The translations under genes and the position numbers were made by a program. 64,000 nt of DNA from Pedobacter indicus (GTDB lineage Bacteria; Bacteroidota; Bacteroidia; Sphingobacteriales; Sphingobacteriaceae): positions 434,001 to 498,000 of the forward strand of contig NZ_QRGB01000001.1 in assembly GCF_003449035.1 (NCBI RefSeq), read 5' to 3'. The notes below the pieces were generated by a model. The model made no database searches, was not told the DNA's origin, and worked only from the letters and a program-made list of their open reading frames with translations. How positions within the stretch are numbered: position 1 is the stretch's first letter; every line of letters begins with the position of its first letter. Of this stretch, positions 42,257-51,650 are shown piece by piece.

Positions 42257-42788
42257 CCTTCAGCAAGAACTCATCAACAATTTGTTTTGCATTTTTAAAT
42301 CGTTGCTCTCCCAAACCTGATACCACGCGGTAATTAGCCGAAATTGATTTTAATTCTTTATGCCAGACTTCCATAAAATATTCCCGAAGGTTTGGGAAAT
42401 CACGTAATTCATCATCTTCCCACGGCAAGTCAATATCCATCAGTAAATAAAGGTCATAATGCTGTTCAGCAAGAGCCGCCAATACATTGGAAGGTGTTCC
42501 GGCGAATAAATAATCACTCCAGATTTTTACTGTAAGCACCATGGTATCACAAAATACGATTCCATTTCGAGCTTGCTGAATCATTTCATCCTCCAACGCG
42601 AGCTGCCCCCAAAAGATATTAACTTCATCTTCTAAAGTATAGTTGCGATTAAGGCCTTTGCAATATTCACGAGAAAATTCAGGAATGTAGATCGTATCAA
42701 AAGCTTCCGCAAGCTGAACCGCCATAGCAGATTTACCCGTTGACTCAGGTCCGACAATAGCTATTTTGATGGTTTTATCCGCTGACAT
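42216..42788 (-). CDS. NadR-like ATPase / ribosylnicotinamide kinase-like protein
   Basis: A 190-residue P-loop protein. The start at 42788 (MSADKTIKIAIVGPEST) is selected because the P-loop GPESTGKSAM comes soon after, as in the NadR kinase domain; the extended frame has no support. IYIPEFSREY, then VFCDTMVLTVKIWSDYLF and LYLLMDIDLPWEDDELR are typical of NadR-type ribosylnicotinamide kinases. It probably phosphorylates nicotinamide riboside for NAD synthesis. The adenylyltransferase and repressor domains of E. coli NadR are absent. The 3' end overlaps the CsbD-like gene. Confidence 0.87.
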   Translation of the reverse strand: MSADKTIKIAIVGPESTGKSAMAVQLAEAFDTIYIPEFSREYCKGLNRNYTLEDEVNIFWGQLALEDEMIQQARNGIVFCDTMVLTVKIWSDYLFAGTPSNVLAALAEQHYDLYLLMDIDLPWEDDELRDFPNLREYFMEVWHKELKSISANYRVVSGLGEQRFKNAKQIVDEFLLKVKGDCYPNQTSLS

Positions 42789-42887
42789 ATGAACTGCAAG
42801 GTACGATTTGGTATAGAATAAACGAAAGAGGGCAAAAGAGTTTCTGGATTTATTCCTTTTTTTTATCGGAATCAGAATAGAATCTAT

Positions 42888-42916
42888 TATCTTTGCACTC
42901 CGACACAGCTGTCGGA
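42888..42916 (+). promoter_or_regulatory. carB: carB promoter box and leader hairpin
   Basis: TATCTTTG at 42888-42895 is an exact -7 box. Four bases later a 7-bp stem-loop (42899-42905 with 42910-42916, loop cagc) begins, which would sit at the very 5' end of the carB mRNA and could stabilise it or regulate it. The ATG is at 42984. Confidence 0.4.
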
Positions 42917-42983
42917 ATTTCCTTTCAGAAATAAAGAACAAATCCGACGCTTATCTAAGAGATTTGTACTTTTAATATTTAAA

Positions 42984-45800
42984 ATGCCAAAAAACACTTC
43001 TATCCGCTCCATCTTAATTATTGGTTCTGGACCAATAATCATCGGTCAAGCTTGTGAGTTCGACTATGCGGGATCTCAGGCTGCGCTTTCTCTAAAGGAA
43101 GAAGGCATTGAGGTTTCCATCATTAATTCCAATCCGGCAACGATCATGACCGACAAGGTTATTGCCGACCATGTCTACCTTCTTCCTCTCACCTGCGAGA
43201 GCATTGAGCAAATTTTATCAGAACGACAGATTGACGCCGTTTTGCCTACTATGGGCGGACAAACGGCATTGAATCTTTGTATTGAGGCTGACGAACGAGG
43301 TATCTGGTCTAAATATAACGTTGATATTATTGGGGTCGACGTCGCAGCGATTGAAAAGACCGAAAACCGCGAAGAGTTCAGACAATTGATGGTGGATATC
43401 GGTGTTGGTGTAGCCACTTCGAAAATAGCTAACTCTTTTCTAGAAGGGAAGGAAGCTGCACAAGAAATTGGATTTCCATTAGTAATACGCCCATCTTATA
43501 CGTTAGGCGGTACCGGTGGTGGATTTGTACATAAAAAGGAAGACTTCGAAGGTGCGCTTAGCCGGGGGCTTCAAGCCTCTCCAACGCACGAAGTGCTTGT
43601 AGAACAAGCAGTATTGGGCTGGAAAGAGTTCGAACTTGAACTTCTGAGAGATAATAATGATAACGTTATTATTATCTGTACCATTGAGAACTTCGACCCA
43701 ATGGGTATACATACAGGTGACTCAATTACCGTAGCACCGGCCATGACGTTAAGCGACCGTTGCTATCAAGAAATGCGCGACCAGGCAATCCGAATGATGA
43801 GAGCCATAGGAAACTTTGCAGGCGGTTGTAATGTACAATTTTCTGTAAATCCAGCGACTGAAGAGATCATTGCAATCGAAATTAACCCACGGGTATCGCG
43901 CTCATCTGCGCTGGCATCAAAAGCGACGGGCTACCCTATTGCTAAGATTGCCTCTAAGTTAGCTATCGGTTACAATTTAGATGAAATTGAGAATCAAATC
44001 ACCAAAACAACTTCTGCCTATTTCGAACCGAGTCTTGATTATGTAATCGTTAAGGTGCCCCGCTGGAATTTTGACAAATTTAAGGGAGCAAACAAGGAGT
44101 TAGGTTTGCAGATGAAATCAGTAGGTGAGGTTATGGCAATCGGCCGCACTTTTATCGAGGCGCTTCAGAAAGCTTGCCAGAGTCTTGAAACCAACCGGTT
44201 GGGCTTAGGAGCCGATGGTAAGCAAAGTAGAAACTTAGAGGAGATTATGCATAGCCTGGAACATCCGAGCTCTGATCGGCTTTTCCACATCAAGGACGCT
44301 TTTGAAATGGGCGTACCACTTGAATCTATTCGTAAGGCAACGCTTATTGATAAATGGTTTCTTCAGCAAATACAGGAACTTGTTCACCTTGAAACAGAGT
44401 TAAAACGTTATCAGTTAAATAATATTCCTAAAGAGTTCTTTCTTACTCTGAAGCAAAAAGGATACTCAGATGGACAGCTAGCCTGGCTCCTCGGAAATGT
44501 AACAGAAGAGGATGTTTATCAACGAAGAAAAGTACTCAATATCACTCGTGTCTACAAAATGGTCGACACCTGTGCGGCGGAGTTTCCGGCGCTGACTCCA
44601 TATTTCTACTCAACATTCGAGGATGAAAATGAGTCGATTGTGAGTGATCGAAAAAAAGTAATTGTTCTAGGTTCCGGCCCAAATAGAATCGGCCAGGGGA
44701 TCGAATTCGACTACTCATGTGTCCATGGGCTGATTGCTGCGAAAGAAGCAGGTTATGAAGCGATTATGATCAATTGTAATCCGGAAACTGTTTCGACAGA
44801 TTTCAATATGGCCGATAAGCTATATTTCGAACCTGTTTTCTGGGAACATGTTCGAGAAATTATTGAACTTGAAAAGCCAGAAGGGGTAATTGTTCAATTA
44901 GGTGGACAGACAGCCTTAAAAATGGCTGAAAAGCTACACGAACATGGAATAAAAATCATCGGAACATCCTTTGCCGATATGGATTTGGCAGAGGATCGAG
45001 GAAGTTTTTCTGATTTATTAAAAGAGCTGGATATTCCATATCCTAAATATGGAGTAGCTGAGAGTGCCGAAGAGGCGCTAAAAGTCGCCAATGAAGTAGG
45101 CTACCCTGTTCTCGTAAGACCTAGTTACGTATTGGGAGGCCAAGGCATGAGCATCGTAATCAATGATGAAGACTTAGAAAAGGCTGTTGTGAAGCTTTTA
45201 AGGAGTCTCCCAGGAAACCGTGTCCTGATCGACCATTTCTTAGATCGTGCGGAAGAAGCAGAATCAGATTCAATTTCTGATGGTGAGGACGTCCATATCA
45301 TCGGTCTGATGGAACATATTGAACCGGCTGGTATTCACTCAGGCGACTCAAATGCTGTATTACCACCATATAGTCTTTCGGATTCAGTAATGAAACAAAT
45401 GGAAGAATACTCGATTAAGCTTGCAAAGGCCTTAAATGTTAGAGGTCTATTAAATATTCAATTTGCAATCAAAGATGAAAAAGTCTATGTAATTGAAGCG
45501 AATCCAAGGGCATCGAGAACGGTTCCATTTATAGCGAAAGCTTATGATGTGCCATACATCAACATTGCGACAAAGGTAATGCTAGGAGCCAATAAGTTGA
45601 AAGATTTTAAAATAGAGAGGAAACTTAAAGGGTTTGCTATTAAAGAACCTGTATTTTCATTCAATAAATTCCCTGATGTTGACAAGCAATTGGGACCAGA
45701 AATGAAATCAACAGGTGAATCAATACTTTTCATCAAAGATTTGAACGACGAAAGGTTCCGAGAGCTAAATGCAAAGAAATCAATGTATTTAAGTAAATAG
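42984..45800 (+). CDS. carB: Carbamoyl-phosphate synthase large subunit lacking the MGS allosteric domain
   Basis: A 938-residue CarB; most bacterial CarB proteins are about 1070. Both synthetase halves are present: the first ATP-grasp region with SYTLGGTGGGFVHKKEDFEG and EINPRVSRSSALASKATGYP, an oligomerisation region with MVDTCAAEF, and the second half with GSGPNRIGQGIEFDYSCV, SYVLGGQGMSIV and EANPRASRTVPFIAKAYDV. The protein stops soon after KSTGESILFIKDL, just where the MGS-like domain (UMP inhibition, ornithine activation in E. coli) would begin. Shortened CarB is, to my knowledge, usual in this group. carA is not adjacent. It makes carbamoyl phosphate for arginine and pyrimidines. Confidence 0.95.
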   Translation: MPKNTSIRSILIIGSGPIIIGQACEFDYAGSQAALSLKEEGIEVSIINSNPATIMTDKVIADHVYLLPLTCESIEQILSERQIDAVLPTMGGQTALNLCIEADERGIWSKYNVDIIGVDVAAIEKTENREEFRQLMVDIGVGVATSKIANSFLEGKEAAQEIGFPLVIRPSYTLGGTGGGFVHKKEDFEGALSRGLQASPTHEVLVEQAVLGWKEFELELLRDNNDNVIIICTIENFDPMGIHTGDSITVAPAMTLSDRCYQEMRDQAIRMMRAIGNFAGGCNVQFSVNPATEEIIAIEINPRVSRSSALASKATGYPIAKIASKLAIGYNLDEIENQITKTTSAYFEPSLDYVIVKVPRWNFDKFKGANKELGLQMKSVGEVMAIGRTFIEALQKACQSLETNRLGLGADGKQSRNLEEIMHSLEHPSSDRLFHIKDAFEMGVPLESIRKATLIDKWFLQQIQELVHLETELKRYQLNNIPKEFFLTLKQKGYSDGQLAWLLGNVTEEDVYQRRKVLNITRVYKMVDTCAAEFPALTPYFYSTFEDENESIVSDRKKVIVLGSGPNRIGQGIEFDYSCVHGLIAAKEAGYEAIMINCNPETVSTDFNMADKLYFEPVFWEHVREIIELEKPEGVIVQLGGQTALKMAEKLHEHGIKIIGTSFADMDLAEDRGSFSDLLKELDIPYPKYGVAESAEEALKVANEVGYPVLVRPSYVLGGQGMSIVINDEDLEKAVVKLLRSLPGNRVLIDHFLDRAEEAESDSISDGEDVHIIGLMEHIEPAGIHSGDSNAVLPPYSLSDSVMKQMEEYSIKLAKALNVRGLLNIQFAIKDEKVYVIEANPRASRTVPFIAKAYDVPYINIATKVMLGANKLKDFKIERKLKGFAIKEPVFSFNKFPDVDKQLGPEMKSTGESILFIKDLNDERFRELNAKKSMYLSK

Positions 45801-45820
45801 ATTATTTACTGATAAGAATA

Positions 45821-45868
45821 AAAGGAGCGGCTCATGTTATCAAAAATGAGTCGCTCCTTTTTTTTATC
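45821..45868. terminator. Bidirectional terminator between carB and radA
   Basis: A 15-bp stem with one G/A mismatch (arms 45822-45836 and 45847-45861), ten-base loop, is followed on the plus strand by an 8-T run; on the minus strand it is followed by ttttattctt. It ends both convergent transcripts. Confidence 0.85.
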
Positions 45869-47243
45869 CAAAAAGTTGCTGAAATAATTCTTCGACTTTT
45901 GAAAGTGCCACGATTCTTATTTGATAGCGGCTCGTATCAAGACCTTTCAAATTGTACTTTGATAAGTAGATTGTCTCAAAACCGAGCTTAGCAGCTTCGG
46001 TTATTCTTTGTTCGATTCTGTTTACCGCCCGGATTTCCCCAGACAAACCCACTTCTCCCGCAAAAACTACGGTTGACGGTAGTGGTATATCTTGCTGCGA
46101 AGAAATAATGGCCATTAGCACAGCTAAATCAATCGCAGGATCTTCTACCCTTAAACCACCCGCAATATTAAGAAAGACATCCTGAATAGAAAGGCGGAAA
46201 CCAAAACGTTTCTCAAGCACGGCGAGCAACATGTTCATTCGCTTGGCTTCAAATCCGGTTGTCGATCGCTGTGGAGTTCCGTAAGCAGAAGTACTCACCA
46301 AAGCTTGCACTTCAATTAACATTGGTCGCACCCCTTCCAGCATAGCTGCAATCGCAATGCCTGACAAAGACGACTCACGTTGTGACAGTAAGATTTCTGA
46401 CGGATTGGATACCTGTCGTAATCCTGCGCCTTGCATTTCATAAATCCCTAGTTCAGATGATGAACCAAATCGATTCTTTACGGCCCGTAAGATACGGTAA
46501 ACATGATGCCGATCACCCTCAAATTGAAGCACAGTATCAACCATGTGTTCAAGCACTTTGGGACCAGCTATCGAACCTTCTTTGGTAATATGTCCGATTA
46601 AAAAGACAGGGATCCCTGTCTCCTTTGCGAACCGAAGCAACTCAGCAGTGCATTCCCGAACTTGTGAAACACTGCCTGGCGACGAATCAATATGTGCAGA
46701 ATGCAATGTCTGGATCGAATCTACAATTACAAGTTCCGGCTCAACCTTTTCTATCTGTTTAAAAATATTTTTAGTAGATGTCTCAGTGAGGATATAGCAT
46801 GAAGCCTTTGACGACTGGAGGATACGTTCAGCACGCATTTTTATTTGCTGATCACTTTCCTCGCCAGAAATATAAAGCACTTTCAACCTCGGCAGTGTTA
46901 ATGCTAATTGAAGCATTAAGGTCGACTTACCAATTCCAGGCTCACCACCTATCAAAACCAACGAACCTGGAACAATTCCACCTCCTAGCACCCTGTTAAG
47001 CTCTTCGTCTGGCGTTTCTATCCTTTCCTCTTCTTTATAAATAATAGAGTGAATAGCTGCTGCTTTAGAAGTACGTGTATTACTGGATTTCTCGGTTCGC
47101 CAATCTGGAATTTTCGTACCGACTTTTTCGACGACCTCGTCAACGAACGTATTCCATTGGCTACACGACGGACACTTCCCTAGCCATTTCGCACTTTCGA
47201 AACCACAATTCTGACAGAAATAAGTTGTCCGCGCCTTTGCCAT
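45864..47243 (-). CDS. radA: DNA repair protein RadA
   Basis: A 459-residue RadA, a RecA-like ATPase that promotes branch migration in recombination repair. In order: N-terminal zinc finger CQNCGFESAKWLGKCPSC, Walker A GGEPGIGKSTL, Walker B region ELVIVDSIQTL, the RadA signature KNRFGSSSELGIYEM, and a Lon-protease-like C-terminal domain (TGFEAKRMNMLLAVLEKRFG, GEVGLSGEIRAVNRIEQRI). Length and motifs are standard. It is five bases downstream of rng and shares its transcript. Confidence 0.96.
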   Translation of the reverse strand: MAKARTTYFCQNCGFESAKWLGKCPSCSQWNTFVDEVVEKVGTKIPDWRTEKSSNTRTSKAAAIHSIIYKEEERIETPDEELNRVLGGGIVPGSLVLIGGEPGIGKSTLMLQLALTLPRLKVLYISGEESDQQIKMRAERILQSSKASCYILTETSTKNIFKQIEKVEPELVIVDSIQTLHSAHIDSSPGSVSQVRECTAELLRFAKETGIPVFLIGHITKEGSIAGPKVLEHMVDTVLQFEGDRHHVYRILRAVKNRFGSSSELGIYEMQGAGLRQVSNPSEILLSQRESSLSGIAIAAMLEGVRPMLIEVQALVSTSAYGTPQRSTTGFEAKRMNMLLAVLEKRFGFRLSIQDVFLNIAGGLRVEDPAIDLAVLMAIISSQQDIPLPSTVVFAGEVGLSGEIRAVNRIEQRITEAAKLGFETIYLSKYNLKGLDTSRYQIRIVALSKVEELFQQLFG

Positions 47244-47248
47244 GATTT

Positions 47249-48802
47249 TTAGAGTTTTATCTCTTCATCTTTATTATTTAAGAAGTGAAACTCCGTTAAG
47301 TAATAAGAACCAATACTCTTTACCTTAATCCATTTATTGTACTTAAAGAACCACTGCACTCGCTTTGATAGAATTCCTTTTTTTATGTAGGCTTCAATGT
47401 AGGGGTGAACGCAAAGCGTTATTCCTTGTTCGTTCTGCTCATTTAAAATATAATTGAGATTATTCTCAATATCATCCATTAATACAATACTGGCTCGAAT
47501 CTCGCCTGTGCCATCACAAGCCGGGCATTTTTCGTTGGTCACAATATTCATCTCTGGGCGCACGCGCTGGCGAGTAATCTGCACAAGGCCAAACTTGCTG
47601 GGTGGCAATATTGTATGTTTAGCCCGGTCGTCCTTCATACACTGTTTTAAGTATTCAAACAGTTCTTTTCGGTTAGGAGCCTTGTGCATATCAATAAAAT
47701 CAATCACAACGATCCCACCCATATCTCTCAGGCGCAGTTGTCGTGCAATTTCTTTTGCGGCCTCCTTATTGACCATCAGTGCATTTTCTTCCTGATTCTC
47801 TTTGTTTGCCGTGCGGTTACCACTATTGACATCGATCACGTGTAATGCTTCGGTGTGTTCAATAACTAAGTAAGCCCCGCCATGCAGGTTCACCGTTTTT
47901 CCAAAAGCAGATTTAATCTGCTTCTCTACACCAAAATGCTCGAAAATCGGTTCTTTATGTTTATAGTATTTAACGATGCGTTCAAGATCAGGAGAAATAT
48001 CATGAATATAGGCACGTGTTTCTTCAAAAATTAATGAATCATTCACGTGAATATGTGTGAACTCATCGGTCAACAAATCTCTGAGAATCGTCGACGTCCG
48101 ATCCATTTCGCCAAGAACCTTGTTATTAGGCTCAGCTAATTGCAGGCGTTTAACAAATTTCTCCCACTTTGAAACTAGATCTACAATATCCCTTTCGATT
48201 TCCGATACACCTTTCCCTTCAGAAACCGTACGTATAATAATGCCGAAATTCTTGGGTTTAATTCCTTCAACAATCTTCTTTAGGCGATTACGTTCTCCAC
48301 TTGATTTTATTTTCTTCGATATCGATACAACATCTGAAAAAGGGACTAATACAACAAAGCGCCCGGCAATAGATAAGTCGGAACTCAAGCGTGGACCTTT
48401 CGTTGAAATAGGTTCCTTAGCAATTTGCACTGGCAATAACATATTTCTGCTTAATATTTCAGAAATTTTGCCAGATTTATTTATATCCTTTTCAAGATTT
48501 ATAGATGTAAGGAGCTTTTCTTTTGCTCCTCCATTTCTCACAATTTTTGTTAGCTTGATGAGTGTCTGAACCTGTGGACCGAGATCTAAATAGTGTAAAA
48601 AAGCATCCTTAGAATAGCCAACATCCACAAACGCAGCGTTTAACCCCGGCATGATCTTTTTAATCCTACCTAGATAAATATCGCCGACAGCATAATTATT
48701 ATTTACTTGTTCGGTATTAAGCTCAACAAGCTGCTTATCCTGAAGTAAGGCGATCGTCACACCTGAGTCGGGTGTCGAATCAATGATTAATTCCTTTACC
48801 AA
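47249..48802 (-). CDS. rng: Ribonuclease E/G family protein
   Basis: A 517-residue RNase G-type endoribonuclease. The S1 domain near the start contains DIYLGRIKKIMPGLNAAFVD and the catalytic core has GAYLVIEHTEALHVIDVNSG and GGIVVIDFIDM, with the metal-binding Asp residues; the zinc-link Cys pair is in CPACDGTG. It matures 16S rRNA and degrades mRNA. The start at 48802 is a TTG followed by VKELIIDS, the usual N-terminus of this family; no in-frame ATG is near. No long disordered RNase E-like tail is present. It is cotranscribed with radA. Confidence 0.94.
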   Translation of the reverse strand: MVKELIIDSTPDSGVTIALLQDKQLVELNTEQVNNNYAVGDIYLGRIKKIMPGLNAAFVDVGYSKDAFLHYLDLGPQVQTLIKLTKIVRNGGAKEKLLTSINLEKDINKSGKISEILSRNMLLPVQIAKEPISTKGPRLSSDLSIAGRFVVLVPFSDVVSISKKIKSSGERNRLKKIVEGIKPKNFGIIIRTVSEGKGVSEIERDIVDLVSKWEKFVKRLQLAEPNNKVLGEMDRTSTILRDLLTDEFTHIHVNDSLIFEETRAYIHDISPDLERIVKYYKHKEPIFEHFGVEKQIKSAFGKTVNLHGGAYLVIEHTEALHVIDVNSGNRTANKENQEENALMVNKEAAKEIARQLRLRDMGGIVVIDFIDMHKAPNRKELFEYLKQCMKDDRAKHTILPPSKFGLVQITRQRVRPEMNIVTNEKCPACDGTGEIRASIVLMDDIENNLNYILNEQNEQGITLCVHPYIEAYIKKGILSKRVQWFFKYNKWIKVKSIGSYYLTEFHFLNNKDEEIKL

Positions 48803-48867
48803 CAGCTTTTGAATTTGAAAGTTGCATTACATCATCTAACTTTCAGAAAACGGTTTAAATAACAGTG

Positions 48868-49053
48868 ACCGTACTCCCAATGACGGTACGGTTTCTAAAA
48901 TACGATTAGAAATCTGAGTTTAGCCCACGGACTATGATGGCAACTTTCGATGAAACCATAAGACTTATATATACAAACACAGTCGGAAGCGCATACGCTC
49001 CCGACGTATAGTTTAGAAATGTAACAGCCTGTAAACAAATTTTGGTTACAGGC
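48868..49053 (-). other. Non-coding stretch with several hairpins between rng and the small ribosomal gene
   Basis: The 274-base spacer (48803-49076) holds three inverted repeats: 49027-49053 (8-bp arms), 48982-49005 (10-bp arms, one mismatch, loop cata, then tgtgtttgta on the minus strand) and 48868-48892 (7-bp arms). The first two stand behind the small gene 49077-49166 and likely end its transcript; the third lies in the possible rng leader, where RNase E/G genes in other bacteria are known to be autoregulated. That last point is inference. Confidence 0.45.
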
Positions 49054-49076
49054 GATTAACATATCAATAAATTGAC

Positions 49077-49166
49077 CTATTTTTTCTTGTGTCTGTTCTT
49101 TCTAAGACGTTTCTTACGTTTGTGAGTTGACATTTTATGTCTTTTTCTTTTTTTTCCGCTTGGCAT
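49077..49166 (-). CDS. AURKAIP1/COX24-domain small basic ribosomal protein
   Basis: A complete 29-codon gene, MPSGKKRKRHKM followed by STHKRKKRLRKNRHKKK and a TAG stop. Twenty of the residues are Lys, Arg or His. The pattern matches the AURKAIP1/COX24 (DUF1713) family, known in mitochondria as small-subunit ribosomal protein mS38; the bacterial counterpart is a tiny 30S protein (bS22 type in mycobacteria, from memory). It therefore probably binds 16S rRNA at the subunit surface. It is too short for usual gene finders. It lies between the TPR gene (31 bases upstream) and rng, and is followed by hairpins. Confidence 0.85.
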   Translation of the reverse strand: MPSGKKRKRHKMSTHKRKKRLRKNRHKKK

Positions 49167-49197
49167 AATAATTTTCTTTAATGTTCTTTAAATGTTA

Positions 49198-50037
49198 TTA
49201 ATTACTCAATTCTGTGATTTTCCGATCAATGAATTGAGATAAGCTTGGATCAGCAGCTAAAGTCTTACTCTTTTCGTAAGCTTGGATAGCATCTTGATTC
49301 AAGCCAATATTTTCATAGCTCGTCGCCAAATAGAACCATACCTCAGCATCATTAGGTGTTTGCTTAAGGACTGTATTAAAACGATCAACAGCTTTATCGA
49401 ACTGTCTGGATTTCATGGAAAATAAACCCAAATTATAATTTGCTTTTAAATGCTCCGGCTCTTGTTCTACTACTTCTAATAACATGGTAATACCCGCCAT
49501 CGGTGTAGCACCATTTACTAACGCCGTGGCTAAGCCGGCTTTCGCATTTAAATTCTGTTCATCTAATTCAAGGGCCTTTTCGTAGGCATTTTTGGCATGC
49601 TCCATTAAAACCGGCGCCATCACTGTATCACTCAAATGTTGATACGAATCCGTAAATAAATCACCTGTTTTCAACCAGTTTTCCAAAGAAGACTCTTTTT
49701 CAGATACTTCTTCGTAAACATAAGCTGCCGGCATAGGCTTATTTACATCTAGCCAAACCGTAGCAAGTTTTTTATACACAGTCAACTTTTCATCCTCCGA
49801 CGCAGTCGCCAGTTCATCTTCTACGTCTTCTATAGTCCGTGTTAGATCAGCACTTAGACCTTGTTTAGCTATTTCAGAAACAGACTCTAGAGAGAACATA
49901 TCAGCATTAGAGACAGAAGCAGACTCAACATTAGTCGCTTCGTCTTCCTTAATCAGACTCTTCACAGGTTGAAGAAACAACACGACCATAAGAACGGCTA
50001 CCCCCACAATTGCGATAATCTGTTTAGCGTTTAACAT
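49198..50037 (-). CDS. Membrane-anchored TPR protein
   Basis: A 279-residue protein with one N-terminal membrane anchor (AKQIIAIVGVAVLMVVLFLQ) and at least four tetratricopeptide repeats from about residue 120: ENWLKTGDLFTDSYQ, AKNAYEKALELDEQNLNAKA, ANYNLGLFSMKSRQFDKAVD and VWFYLATSYENIGLNQDAIQ. TPRs bind partner proteins; the periplasmic or cytosolic side cannot be told with certainty, but an N-in anchor puts it in the periplasm. It follows the HU gene by 21 bases and is probably in one operon with it. Confidence 0.85.
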   Translation of the reverse strand: MLNAKQIIAIVGVAVLMVVLFLQPVKSLIKEDEATNVESASVSNADMFSLESVSEIAKQGLSADLTRTIEDVEDELATASEDEKLTVYKKLATVWLDVNKPMPAAYVYEEVSEKESSLENWLKTGDLFTDSYQHLSDTVMAPVLMEHAKNAYEKALELDEQNLNAKAGLATALVNGATPMAGITMLLEVVEQEPEHLKANYNLGLFSMKSRQFDKAVDRFNTVLKQTPNDAEVWFYLATSYENIGLNQDAIQAYEKSKTLAADPSLSQFIDRKITELSN

Positions 50038-50058
50038 TCTCTCTAAGATTTATATGGT

Positions 50059-50349
50059 TTATTTAACTTTATTTCCAGATTTCACTTTCTCTACAAAAAC
50101 TTTAGCAGGTTTAAAGCTGGGCACATAGTGCTCAGGAATTATAATTGCCGTATTTTTTGAAATATTACGGGCAGTTTTTTGAGCACGTTTCTTAACAACG
50201 AAACTTCCAAAGCCTCTTACATAAACATTCTCTCCCTCGATCATTGAATTTTTCACTACTTTGAAAAACGCTTCTACAGTTGCTTGCACATCTTGTTTCT
50301 CTAATCCAGTCTTATTGGATATTTCCGTGATAATATCTGCTTTAGTCAT
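50059..50349 (-). CDS. HU/IHF-family DNA-binding protein
   Basis: A 96-residue HU-type protein with the full fold: MTKADIITEISNKTGLEKQD, a helix with VEAFFKVVKNSMIEGENVYV, RGFGSFVVKKRAQKTARN (the DNA-binding arm start) and the VPSFKPAKVFVEKVK end. The arm lacks the usual RNPxT sequence and reads ARNISKNTAIIIPEHY, which is common in Bacteroidota HU paralogues. It bends and compacts DNA. The HU-TPR-rng side and the divergent mutY-ssb side resemble a neighbourhood conserved in this phylum. Confidence 0.93.
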   Translation of the reverse strand: MTKADIITEISNKTGLEKQDVQATVEAFFKVVKNSMIEGENVYVRGFGSFVVKKRAQKTARNISKNTAIIIPEHYVPSFKPAKVFVEKVKSGNKVK

Positions 50350-50589
50350 GTTTTTAATTAAATTTTTATTTTTAAGCTTTTCTTATTTTCTATTAACAGA
50401 ATCGGGATGCAAAAGTATTGCTTTTTAATGATTAAACAAAATCATAATAAACAATTATTTCCCGAAACTTCCTATTACCCAACAACTAAGCAAGTGCATT
50501 TGAAATATTACAAAGAAAATACCACTCAGGCAAACGTCGACACAAAAGAAAATTAAATAAAAGGTCAAATTTATTTGCAATTTTTGCAC

Positions 50590-51639
50590 ATGGATTTCTC
50601 GCGGATTATCATTGAATGGTATGAACAAAATAAACGTGACTTGCCTTGGCGTGAAACAAAAGACCCCTATATTATCTGGTTGTCTGAAATTATTCTGCAG
50701 CAAACACGTGTAAATCAAGGTTTATCATATTTTTGTACTTTTCAGAAGGACTACCCCAATATTTTCGAGTTTGCTAATGCGAAAGAAGATGAGATATTAC
50801 GGCGATGGCAGGGACTAGGGTATTACTCGCGCGCAAGGAATATGATCAAAGCCGCGGAAAAAGTCATTACAGACCATAACGGCGTTTTCCCGACGAGCTA
50901 TGACGCACTCATTAAGCTTCCTGGGATTGGCGAGTACACTGCCGCCGCTGTGTCTTCTTTTTCTAATAATGAACCTAGAGCCGTTGTAGATGGCAATGTT
51001 AGTCGCGTACTTGCACGTTACTTTGGCATAAGTGAAGCTATTAACTCAACAACAGGCAAAAAAAAGTTCCAAAACTTAGCTCAAGAAGTACTTACAAAAC
51101 AAGATCCCGGCCTCCACAATCAGGCTATCATGGAGTTTGGTGCACTCCAATGCAAACCTCAGAACCCTGACTGCAGTATCTGTCCGCTAAAAAATAGCTG
51201 TTATGCGTTCCTCAATAACTCGGTCCGAGAACTCCCTCATAAGTTAAAACCAGCAAAAAGTAAAAATCGATACTTCCACTACTTCGTTATACGTAAGAAT
51301 GGCGCAATTCTCGTCCAGAAACGCACGCAGAATGATATCTGGAAAAACATGTATGAGCTGCCGTTAATTGAAACCGCTAATGCGTTGGACAATACGCAGA
51401 TCCAGTTATCAGCACCATATATAGAAGCTTTCGGAACGGAGACGACAATTATTCATAAAAGTCGAACAATCAAGCATATCCTGAGTCATCAAAATATATA
51501 CGCATGTTTCTACGAGATAAAAAATGTCGATGAACAACTTATGAAAAATAAATTGTGGAATTATGTTTTGATAAAAGATTTAGATAAATTAGCTAAACCA
51601 AAGCTTATATACACTTTTATTGAATCATTCTTTACTTAA
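50590..51639 (+). CDS. mutY: A/G-specific adenine glycosylase
   Basis: A 349-residue MutY. The ATG at 50590 (MDFSRIIIEWYEQ) is used; a TTG at 50575 is less likely. Markers: LPWRETKDPYIIWLSEIILQ with the catalytic Glu, helix-hairpin-helix KLPGIGEYTAAAV, VVDGNVSRVLAR with the catalytic Asp region, a 4Fe-4S cluster (CKPQNPDCSICPLKNSC) and a C-terminal NUDIX-like domain (ILVQKRTQNDIWKNMYELP) that recognises 8-oxoguanine. It removes adenine opposite 8-oxoG. ssb begins 11 bases later. Confidence 0.95.
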   Translation: MDFSRIIIEWYEQNKRDLPWRETKDPYIIWLSEIILQQTRVNQGLSYFCTFQKDYPNIFEFANAKEDEILRRWQGLGYYSRARNMIKAAEKVITDHNGVFPTSYDALIKLPGIGEYTAAAVSSFSNNEPRAVVDGNVSRVLARYFGISEAINSTTGKKKFQNLAQEVLTKQDPGLHNQAIMEFGALQCKPQNPDCSICPLKNSCYAFLNNSVRELPHKLKPAKSKNRYFHYFVIRKNGAILVQKRTQNDIWKNMYELPLIETANALDNTQIQLSAPYIEAFGTETTIIHKSRTIKHILSHQNIYACFYEIKNVDEQLMKNKLWNYVLIKDLDKLAKPKLIYTFIESFFT

Positions 51640-51650
51640 CCAATTAAATT

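Noticed and set aside
48057-48569. 170-codon plus-strand open frame
   Set aside because: Antisense to rng, which has all its catalytic motifs; no domain or signal is visible in the frame.
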